DNA from: Isoetes taiwanensis | Taxonomy: Eukaryota > Streptophyta > Lycopodiopsida > Isoetales > Isoetaceae | Direction of reading: 5' to 3' | Assembly (NCBI GenBank): GCA_021234155.1 | Contig: JAJEKV010000006.1 | Coordinates: forward strand, 27,555,754-27,619,753 | Length of the DNA: 64,000 nt | Part shown: positions 35,731-45,368 of the stretch, one piece after another | Numbering within the stretch: position 1 is the stretch's first letter | Layout of the letters: every line of letters begins with the position of its first letter | Notes under the pieces: model-generated | Databases searched by the model: none | Told to the model about the DNA's origin: nothing | Seen by the model: only the letters and a program-made list of their open reading frames with translations | Translations under genes and position numbers: made by a program

Positions 35731-36063
35731 CTAAACCAGCCAATTCTCCTGTATGGTAGCGTGTTGGCCTGGCGACCCGGTCGAGTCACTCTCTTCGAAC
35801 CATCTTATTGAATTAAGCGAAGGGGAGGGGCTCCGGGCCGGGTGGAGGCCTCTACAACTAACCACAGGAAACCACGAGAGGAAGCCAAGGCTTGCATTCT
35901 CTACAACCATGGCAAGGCATTTGACTTTGTATTCTCCTCGCTTTAGTCCCAAGTGCCTCTAGCCTGCTCACTGAGCCACTCTCCTTCAACCATCTTCCCT
36001 CGAATATTGCGAAGAGGGAGTGGTTCTGACCGGGTGGAGGCCCCTCCTCGACTAACTACAAGA
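34881..36063 (+). repeat. Five-copy dispersed-tandem repeat in the first intron of copy 1
   Basis: A core of about 75 bases recurs at 34881, 35158, 35448, 35786 and 35976. It reads TTCGAACCATCTTCGCCGAA, a G-rich run, GGGTGGAGGCC, then CTACAACTAACCAC. Spacing is 190-340 bases. Palindrome copies of the CTCGACTC family sit between several units. Some units are preceded by tRNA-like text (GGTAGCGTGTTGGCCT...GGTCGAGTCAC at 35756-35790), so a tRNA-derived origin is possible but unproven. Confidence 0.65.
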
Positions 36064-36774
36064 GGATGCATTTGAACCGCATCTCCGGGCCTTAGACCTA
36101 GCCCCATCTATGTACAACATTCCAAGAAAACACTCCATAAAAAGACACCTAAAACGGGCTGTTCTTTAACCCCGATCCATTGTTTCCTTGCCGCATCATC
36201 TCAACCCGTAGAGTAAATCATCTCTGGCTGAAAAATGCTGGACAAGGAAACAATGAATCCGTCGAGCTTATCAAATAGGTTCCATTATTTAAACACGTGG
36301 GGGCGGCATGTTCTACAAGCGAAATAACATAGGCATCTCTGAAACTCACCTCTTCACGCTAGTAATTCCTTGGGCCATCAGTATCCGGATCCCGCAGCCT
36401 CACCTAGAGTCTTTGCTTCTTCCGGCCGGTCTCATCAAGAGTGTATTCGTGATCTAATACTTGTATCATTACACGATTCTCGCCAGATCCCTGTTCCATG
36501 CCGCAGCAGCGGTAGAGTTCCCGTGTTCCGCAGCCTCTCCGCTTCCTACCTTAGCTCCGCTTCATCGATCAAATCAACCGCTTGCAATAGGGAAGCTAAG
36601 GTCGGGAAAGACACACATATGCAAGGCGTCATAGCCTGCGTCAATAAGGGCGCCATTCCGAAGTCGCGATACGATGCTCCTCCGAACTCGAGGTCGCCAA
36701 TGCCGCAGTTGAAGATAAACTACGCCCGTCACTAAGTCCCTTTGATGTGATTAAATTTCAAATAGTGTTTGGGG

Positions 36775-36809
36775 GGGCTAAAGCCGTCGTGTTTTGCACC
36801 CTTTAGCCC
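36775..36809. other. Inverted repeat GGGCTAAAG...CTTTAGCCC
   Basis: Perfect 9-base arms separated by 17 bases. The hairpin lies in a presumed intron about 160 bases before the Lys-rich exon. No function can be assigned. Confidence 0.6.
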
Positions 36810-38237
36810 GCTTTTTTCATAAATGATTGCATGTCCTTAAATTCAAACTAAAGAACACGCCCGATCTTTTTACATGCAGTCCTAAAACTCACAACGCGCG
36901 TGAGGAAACTCTTAATTTACAGAGGGGTCCGATCGGAAGAGGATGAGAGGGCATACAGACATGACGACTCCGTCCAAGAAGCGAGGCGCCGGAGGGGATG
37001 CTAGTTCTAGCGGCAGCAAGAAGAAGAAGACTAACACCCCGTGTGAGCTCGAGGTTTTTTTTTGTCGGAATACCTTAACTGATCCATCCTTTCTTCTTGC
37101 AAAGATTCACCCTGACTCACTAGTGATCACCGGCGAACTCCGCTCTTCGCCATCGAGGGACCGGAGACAGCTTCTTGACACACCAGCCAGATTCTTGGTG
37201 GTATGTCGAGGTATCAACAAGTGGGAAGGAGAAAGATCTGCTTTCTCCACCAAAGGGACAAGAAGAGCTCCGAGACAAGTACAAGAAAATCGGTGTTGTG
37301 CTCTCCGCCCCAATGCCGATTCAAGCATTTAACACTACATGTCGAGGACTACCAGAAGAGTAAGTTCTATCACACCAAAAATTAGCAGCTTCAAATTATT
37401 CTCGCTCTTCCATGAGCAAGGCGATAAGCACCAAAAAGGCGGTGTGCTTTTAAATTGTCGAACCTTGGGTGGAAGGATCCGAAGGGATGAAGGAGGCCAA
37501 ACCCCTAACATCCGTGGAGCTTGGAATGGAGATTTCCAAACGAAAAAACTGCTCAATACGGGAGCTTCACTTCACTGCGGTCAAGACTCTACAACACTCG
37601 CAGGGGGAAATGAAGTTGTGGTTCATACACAAAAAGTCCACCAAAAACAAAGATGGGGAAGATGACACCACACGGAGGAATCGATGACGAAGGAGACGAA
37701 GATATGGTCGACTCCCCAATAATGGATCCGTATGATCGATCGATTTCACGCAGAGGGGCACGTAAAATGGAGCTACCGGGTCAAGATATCCGCTGGGAAT
37801 ATCACACAAGTCGCCGACATTAGACTACCAAGGTTTGCACGGAGATGCCGCCTTGTTCAACCATTGAATTTAATCCAAAGACACATGCCGGAGATTCTCA
37901 ACCCGATGGTGCGATATCCTTGCGTGCATCCAATGCCCGCTGATGTCATACCTTTTTAGCGCATCGACCGCGAGTTGTTCAACCGGAAGTCCGAGGAAGA
38001 TCCGGCGGGGAAAAGACGCCCCGCCTCGGGTTGTAGACGGGCGATTCGAGGGCTGCCGCAAGTATTGCGCACGGAGAAGGAGGTGCCGCAGCGATCAAGG
38101 ATAGATATGCTGCTTAGAGTGCAGAGTTCTTTCTACGGAGACGCCAAAGAACCGAATCGGCGTGATTAGCTAACGCTGTAACACAATAGCAAATGAAGTG
38201 CGCCACGTATAAGGTAAATAACTCTCGGTTTCCCATT

Positions 38238-38760
38238 CTGATCGCGAGTCGAAAGCCCTACCATCCTAACATTTGCCGATTATCATCGAGGTTTTCGACT
38301 CAACGAGTCGAAAGCCGTAAATACGTAAAAATCAAAGGATGGTCAGAGCTTTAACACGAGAAAATCAAAGACTCGAGCGAGTCGAAAACCCGCGAGAAGT
38401 AAAAAGAAAATTAGACATTCAGGGATTTCTGACTCGCGAGTCGAGAAAGCCCTACCATCCTAACATTTGCCGATTATCACTCGGGTTTCGATTCGCGAGT
38501 CGAGAAAGCCGTGGTAACACGTAAAATCAAAGGATGAGAAGCTTTCTCGACTCGCGAAATCGAGAAAACCCGCAGAAGTAAAAAGAAAATTAGACATTCA
38601 TCGATTTTTTTCCACTGAAGTCGAGAAAGCCCTACCATCCTAACATTTTCCGATTATCATCGGGTTTCTCGACTCGCGAGTCGAAAAGCCAGGATAACAT
38701 AGAAAATCAAAGGATGCAGAGCTTTCTCGACTCATGCGAAGTCGAGAAAACCCGTATAAG
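38238..38760. repeat. CTCGACTC palindromes, group 2: about 190-bp units, three palindromes each
   Basis: Units begin CCTACCATCCTAACATTTGC at 38256, 38451 and 38631. Inside each unit come a palindrome, AAAATCAAAGGATG, a second palindrome, AAAAGAAAATTAGACATTC, and a third palindrome. About nine palindromes are present, at 38240, 38290, 38369, 38426, 38483, 38541, 38601, 38662 and 38721. Arms vary by single changes but stay self-complementary around TCGACTC/GAGTCGA. Confidence 0.85.
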
Positions 38761-40455
38761 TAAAAGAAAATTAGACGCTCAAGGGACTACTATTTACTAT
38801 TTATTCCGGTGTTTGTAGATACTTTCATGCTCGACATTGGTACATTGACCTTTATGCAGCCCTTATCCCCGACATTGGTACATTGACCGAATGATCATAC
38901 ACGCTTAGGCAACAAAGGAAAGCATTGGGTTGTCCTCAGCTGCCCTAAAGGAAACAGGGCTCCCCTGATAAGTGGAAGACCTTTGAGAAACTATGCATAT
39001 ATGTTCTCACTGGAGGGACAGGAAGATGATGAGGGAGAGGAAGAAGAGGAAAAGAAGAAGAGAACACCAAGGAAAGGCAGGGAGTCTCTCTCAGACCAAT
39101 ATGACCTCATTCTTAGCACTGAGGCAGTCTGGGAGAAATGGACTGATATATGGGCTCAATTGACAAGAGGCAAGTCAAGGACAAGAATGGAGAATTTCCA
39201 AGCAGGCCGGACCCCAAGTTGTTTGACAAGTAGTTCACGAAGAGGATACAGTGGTCTCGACGGACAAAGAAACGCTTGACCTACAAGGCAAAAATCTTGA
39301 TGGAACAATCCTACTAAGGAAGACCAGGAGTTCTAAAATGCAGGACGAAAGGATTATGCCACAGTCCCAAAGCGACATGCCAAGAAAGAAGGCATCACGA
39401 GTTCTCAACGCTGCATCTAATGAATACCATGATTTTGATTATTACAAGGAAAGGCTGCCCTTGATGAGGAAGACATGACGGAATTGAACCGCCTATGTCA
39501 ACCCTACATCAACACCAAGCTGAAGCGCAACGCCAAAACCCTTCCTTTCCCCCCGAACGTGCTATGGCAATTCAAGAGGAAGCTTGATTCGGGTGGTCCC
39601 ATTTAAAGGCGCATTTATAGCTCCCCCCCATTTCGGTAACTTTGGGACACAAGGGATTTGGTGGTCCGAACTGCACTGACCCGCGGCACTATTTGCCATC
39701 AATATGATCAAGACCCCACCCTTTTTATGACAAAGCTGACATAGAGCAAGTGGTACAAGACGGTCCGACATGACCGACTGGATACTTTCGCTTTTTCTTG
39801 TCTTTTGCATGCCGGCAATCGACAACCGTTGTCTCCCAATGGGCAGTCGATATTAACTTCACCAACAAGATCATGCACTCCATATACAAACTTGATCATG
39901 AGTGCGGACTTGGCTTGCCGGCGGCACCAAGCTTTGCCAACATAGTTTTGGTTTTGATTTCAAGATCGGCGAGACCTCGATAAGTGGTGGTCTAGCGAGC
40001 ATCATTATCTCGACAAGTTCATGATCTCTCAAGAGCGTATGGAACCCCGAAAGGGGGCAGATTTATGGAGGATGTTCCATCGATGGACAAGATCAAAAAA
40101 GATGGTGCGACAAAAACCTATACATAGAATTCCTATCCGCCAAGAGTTATCAAGTACTTCATAACCAGCTTGGTCGAGGAAGATCAAATTGTATGCGCGA
40201 GTGGTACATGAATGGCATGTTCTCTCGTGTGGGGGCTATGCCGTTTGGAATGAAACCTATATCCGTGGTTGGAAATAAGGACATGGTTGAAACCATTCGG
40301 TCATACCGGATCTGCTTCATGAGCATTTCAAGGGGAGGAAGACAAATGGAAGCAAAGAAGACGGCGAGGACGAGGGAGACAAAGTCGACGGAGACGAAAT
40401 GTCGAAGGTTTAGACCGAATGCCGCCGAACACATTCTTGAAAACCCGAGATTGAG

Positions 40456-40639
40456 GTGAGTTTACTTTTGTTTATCGGTGTTTCTCGACTCATGCGAGTC
40501 GAAAAACTCGCTTCCTTTCAATACCTTTTTTTTTCATTCTCGACTCACGAAGTCGAGAAAAACTCGCTTCCTTTCGATGATGTCATCATTTCGTGGACTT
40601 CCATGTCAACGACTCTCGATCATTGTCATTGGATACCAG
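40456..40639 (+). repeat. CTCGACTC palindromes, group 3, inside a short intron
   Basis: A GTGAGT donor at 40456 and an ACCAG acceptor at 40639 bound a short interval. It contains two palindromes (40480-40503 and 40535-40560), each followed by AAAAACTCGCTTCCTTTC. The repeat unit is about 55 bases. Confidence 0.7.
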
Positions 40640-41432
40640 GGTTCACGCCGCGAGGAGGAGAATGCACTTCACAAAGACAATCCAGAGCAAGACACCGCTA
40701 ACAAACCGTAAAGGACCCGAAAGATAATGATCCCAAGATTTTGGATCCCGATGAACCGGAAATATGGTCGAGCCAAACTCCAACGATCCAAATGGTCCCA
40801 CCAAGCTTGTAATATTTGACGCCAATGGAGTATTAGCCGCAGATACCACGATAAAGACGCCCCTCGAGATTAACACCTCGCATCCCATCCAAAAACAAAG
40901 CATAAAATAGTGTATCCGAGGCCTAGAGCTAAGGAAATTGTTGAATGGTGCCCGAACGGGATTCAAGTGGGCATATGGTCTTGTATGGCAAAGAAAAAAT
41001 ATTGTCAATGTTCTTGGTGTTCTCGGCATTTCAGTTTTGAAGTTCAAGTTCGCTTGGGGAAACGAAAGGGTCGAAAGATGTGTCGACCCGATCCAGCCAT
41101 CACAAAGGGGAAGCCTATAATGGTGAAAAGGTCGACAGGGTTTATGAGCAATTCCGTGACTATGGCAAATACAACACGATGATCATAGACGACTCCGCCT
41201 ACAAGTGCTATCATAACGCCGCGAAAAATACAATCATTGCTAAGCCATATCGACCAAGAATATGAGACGGATAGGTGGTTGTCCTTCTGACTCGCCTCCG
41301 CCTTGGCGAATCCCTCTTTGCCATTCTTGTCGCCGATGTGCTTAGGAACTATCCGAGCCTCACGGAACCCGATCCAGAGAGCAAGGCGATCATGAAAGCT
41401 ATGGACGACAAATACTTTGGTGAACAAGAAGA

Positions 41433-41948
41433 GTGACTTCTGCTTTCAGATAGTCAAATTGTGTGAATATTGTAAACGAACGTGAACACATGTATTGAAC
41501 ATTTTGTAATGAATATACTTGTATATTGAGTTTTCGATGCCTTTCTCGACTCACGAGTCGAGAAAGGCATGCTTGTCCTTTTGATGAGACCATTTGTATG
41601 TTTCATTGTGTGACTGGATGCAGCCACAATCTATTATGATAATGCTTGTACATTGCGTTTCCTGGGCCTTTGTCGACTCGCGAGTCGAGAAAGGCATGCT
41701 GGTTGTCTCGTCGACGAACCATTTGTATGCTTCCGTGTGTGATTGGATGCAACCATATTCTAATGAGAATGGTTGTACTTTCACTTTTATATTCCTTTCT
41801 CGACTCATGAAGTCGAAAAGACACTACTTCCCACGTCATTGGATGCAGTTGTATGGAATGAATGTTCTCCATTGTAATTTGATTTCAACGTTCTTTTCTT
41901 CGTTTTGACATTGCACCGTAATTGTTAATCATGCTCTCCTTGCTCTAG
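41433..41948 (+). repeat. CTCGACTC palindromes, group 4: three 127-bp units in a phase-consistent intron
   Basis: Palindromes at 41539-41568, 41666-41695 and 41794-41819 are spaced about 127 bases apart, in units sharing GTGTGATTGGATGCA and CTTGTACATTG text. The first has 14-base perfect arms (GCCTTTCTCGACTC and its complement) around two bases. The intron runs from GTGACT at 41433 to CTCTAG at 41948, and reading phase is preserved across it. Confidence 0.8.
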
Positions 41949-42549
41949 GTGGTTCAGGCACAGATACGACACCAGCACCAGGCGACACAGATCCCGCTCA
42001 AGGCGGAAGAAATACCGTTCTGGCACAGATCCCGGTCACGCTACACTCTTGCCCGGCCTCTGGGATAAGGTTGCTCGTGAATTCAGAGGTTGCTCGCTAT
42101 ACCCTGGGGATAAAGAACAGGCGAAGAACAAAGAGAAAGTCCAGGAAGCTCAAAGCATCTTGCAAGCATTGCATAACATCCACGGAGGTTGGGGAAGGAG
42201 CATATTCGATGGAAGGTCATGGGAGGCGAGTGGAGAAGTCGGCTGGACAGGTCAGCCGTAGCTCCAGCAGGCACCTCCACGTGAGGCATTCCACACTCTT
42301 CAGGTTGCCCCCAAGGCTTACAACGGTCAGAAGAAGCGCCGCTAGTTAATCCCCAAGGTGGACCACCTACCAAGATGATGTAATCAGAGGACAAAGAAGA
42401 CCACCATGGTCTCTGCGTCCGATGTAAAATACATTGTAACTGTTCAATTTATTAATAAAAATTCTTTTTCAACTAGATCTTTGGTTTCAAACTTTAATGA
42501 ATTTCCTTTGTTTCAGTTGCATTGTTCCTGTTCTCGACTCGCTAACCAG

Positions 42550-45360
42550 GGAAAACTGAAGCAAAGCTTGGATGCGGAGTTTTATTGAAAAATTCGAATT
42601 AAGGATAGTTTTCGGGTCGGGGTGCTCCTTTTTATGTAAATTAACCGGCTTCCGAAAAAAAATGGGAATGGAATGAGTCCCACTTTAATTAAATACGACT
42701 TTTATACTAGTTTTTTAAAATTATTACTAGTTTATGGGTGGTCTTTAAGCATGCATTGTCAATATCTAACTTATTAAATTGGATTTTTTTGTTTCAGAGA
42801 AAAAAAAATTTGTTTTCTTTTAAGATGGATTTTCTAAGCTTTAAGTGGTTATGGCTACCTGAAAAAAAAAATCGATATTCCAAGAATCGAGAAAGAACAA
42901 ATTGATATGATGTCAATTATCGTCTTGTCCGACCTTATCCGATCGAGAAGGAATTCTTCTCCTCGTTTATCTGGTTGCACATGGCATACATGCTGATGGG
43001 TATGCTGCTCATACTAGATAAGGCAACAGTATGGAGTTTTTTAGTTCCAAGCATTAGCCGTGCCAAACTTCTCAAAGTTTTTTGTCGCTGCTATGGAGGA
43101 GGGTACATCCTCGAAAAAGATTCGAAACCCATTTTCATCTAATATATATGTCTTCTTCGTGGCAAGCAGGCCATAGCCTTTGATAGCAGGCACCTTATCT
43201 CCTCCAGGTTCATGCGGGCTCCATACAGTATTCATAGTTGTTTTCATTATTATCTCATGTGATTGATACAACATTCTTCAATAAGAGTTAAGGGCTGATG
43301 ATTGATACACTATTCTTCAACAAGAGTTAGCTTGATTTTTACATAGTAGATCGAAACATTCTTTACATGGTGCACTGAAATATATGTGAATGTATTTAAT
43401 CCCTGCTCCGGAGAAGATCATATCAGCTCCACATGTATTGCGAGAATAAAGAAGATCTCCAACTTGGTTTATATGGCTCAACTTTACTTTGTCTAAATAT
43501 AGGTGCATTATTTATCTTTTACGTTCATCTTTTCATGAATCTTATCGGCATTTATGAGCAATAAAGTGTTCTATATGTCTGGCCTTAACACCCTGCAAGA
43601 TGCTAAACAATGGTTTTGTAAGACATAGTTTATGTCTCAATAGGGCGAGGTTTAGAGGTGCCATCAGCAATGTCCATCCTATTGCGATTATTGGAGTATC
43701 TTAGATTATTTGTTCGCTTAAAACCACTGCAAACAATTTCCATTTTGGTGTATGATATTGTAAGAAATGATGATAAGCTTTAATTGGAGCATGGTGTGCA
43801 AAACTACACAAAGAGGACATGCAAACTGCTTCATTTATACAAATAAGATATGAAAAGTTAGAAGGACGCTTACTTTATGTATGTTGGATATGCCAAAACA
43901 TTCATGGAGCAGACAAAGAGTTTGTTTGGCTAACATTCATTAAAGTAAACTATTCTAAGAGTGGAGAGATGTGCAGCCTTCAAAGGGCCTTCTATAAATT
44001 ATTCAATGTTCACTTGACTTTCAAAATCTTTGGACCCAACAATAAGTTCCCCTTAGTAAATGGTGTCTGTGCTTTCCTGTGTGTCTTCTATGCCAGACTT
44101 CATTATTCATAGACGGCTTTAACTATAGATTCAATGCAACTAAGGGAAGGTGGGATGGTGGCACATCTCTTGACCCTACATCATACTAGAAGTATGTGGC
44201 TTTAAGCAAGAGTTTATAAAACTTTACACTGGTAGCTGCAGTTTGCACACTTAATGGATGTAATTATGAAGGCCTTTCTTTAGCACAACATTTGACAACA
44301 ACTATTGTAGAATTTGGCCAAACAATGTCCAGGTCCTTGACACCTGTCAGATGCATATAATAATAGGATTATAATTACAGAGAATGCAAAAAGATCTTAT
44401 CTTTGATTGTAATGCATGTTGAGTGATGTTGGCCAATACATCTATGCTTCTGTACCATGAACTGTCATACCTATAAGGTCACGGGTTTAAACTTGGCCAA
44501 TATCGGTCTAGTAATGGGGACCTAAAAAATCCATTGCCCCGAGGTCAAGGGTTCAAGTACGACCAACTAGTCTTGTGGTAGAGACCTTAAACCTGCCATA
44601 TGTACTCGATAATCACATGCAAAGCAGCTTCTAGCATATCGCGTCTAGGTAGTGGATCAGCTGTAGAATAACGTGATGTAGAATATACTCATGATGTGAT
44701 GATGAATATAATGATGTCCTTCAATATTAAAAAAAATAAAAAATAAAAAAAAAATCTATGCTTCTGTACTATGCACAAATCAAAGGGATCTCTTTACCTT
44801 ATTTCAGATAAGGTCTTCGTTGTTTGCAGACGGGAAGGTTCAAATCTCCTAAAACATTTGTTAGACTAAAATTACATTCGATGGATCAACACTGCATAAA
44901 GAACAAGTTGTCCATGCCACAGAGAGATCGTTAGAAAGGAATTATTTGGTTCCATTAGAAAATGCTAAGTAGCCAGTTATACCATGGGTAAAAGCACGTT
45001 AGGGTGATAAAATATTGGGTCATTTTAATACATATACATATTCTGGAATGTATTACAGGGTTTCTTTTTTTTTTTTGGCCCCAAAATAATGGAAAATTCC
45101 CTCCATTTTTGCTTTCCCACTTCTTTTTTCTTGTTCTTCGATCCCATTGCTTTCACCCTATGATCCAGCACCTCGATCTCTTACAATCGACTAAAGCACA
45201 TTCTATCGAAGTCGCCAGGACGTTCTCAGCAATTCAAAGGTACAGTTGATTTCATCTATATGTTTCTTTATTCCGAAAATAATTTATTACTTTAGGTGTG
45301 CAAGTGCAGGATTGTTACACTTTTAGGACAAATAAGAGATGTTTATTATTGCACTGCAGG
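42550..45360. other. Intergenic spacer between the FCP1-domain gene and the RING gene
   Basis: AT-rich. It contains a 39-base tandem duplication at 43259-43328 (GATTGATACA...AACAAGAGTTAG) and a SINE-like segment at 44455-44600. A minus-strand frame at 43041-43220 (KGYGLLATKKTYILDENGF) looks protein-like but matches nothing I know. A poly-A-rich tract lies at 44727-44755. Confidence 0.4.
44455..44755 (+). repeat. tRNA-like SINE, family A, copy 2, with A-rich tail
   Basis: It contains two B-box-like segments, AAGGTCACGGGTTTAAACTT (44472) and GAGGTCAAGGGTTCAAGTAC (44541), then TGTGGTAGAGACC. The segment ends in an A-rich tract (44727-44755) after an ATGATGTGATGATGAATATA stretch. The first segment resembles 25796-25860, which supports a SINE family. 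Confidence 0.5.
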
Positions 45361-45368
45361 TATATACA

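Larger units (their letters stand above)
34190..42345 (+). pseudogene. Multi-intron gene with FCP1/NIF-type phosphatase domain (copy 1), damaged
   Basis: A candidate first exon starts at ATG 34190 (MEANTEASSSSSKSS) and ends at a GTATGT donor at 34235. Later exon pieces include a Lys-rich segment at 36943-37060 (MTTPSKKRGAGG), RELHFTAVKTLQHSQGEMK at about 37.57 kb, an acidic segment at 38983-39060, and DEEDMTELNRLCQPYINTKL at about 39.47 kb. The FCP1-like HAD core follows: motif I KLVIFDANGVLA (40803-40838), RPRAKEIVEWC then QVGIWSC (from about 40917), and motif IV NTMIIDDSAYKCYHN (about 41173). A phase-consistent intron, 41433-41948, joins KYFGEQEE to WFRHRYDTSTRRHRSRS and a tail with GWGRS and GWTGQP. 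Frameshifts inside the core and an in-frame TAG at 42259 indicate a damaged gene. Family phosphatases act on phosphoserine, classically the RNA polymerase II tail; the target here is unknown. Confidence 0.55.

Noticed and set aside
38238-38760. Regularly spaced repeats resembling a CRISPR array
   Set aside because: The repeated element is a palindrome inside larger duplicated units, the intervals between copies are themselves repeated rather than unique, there are no cas genes, and the context is a plant nuclear intron.
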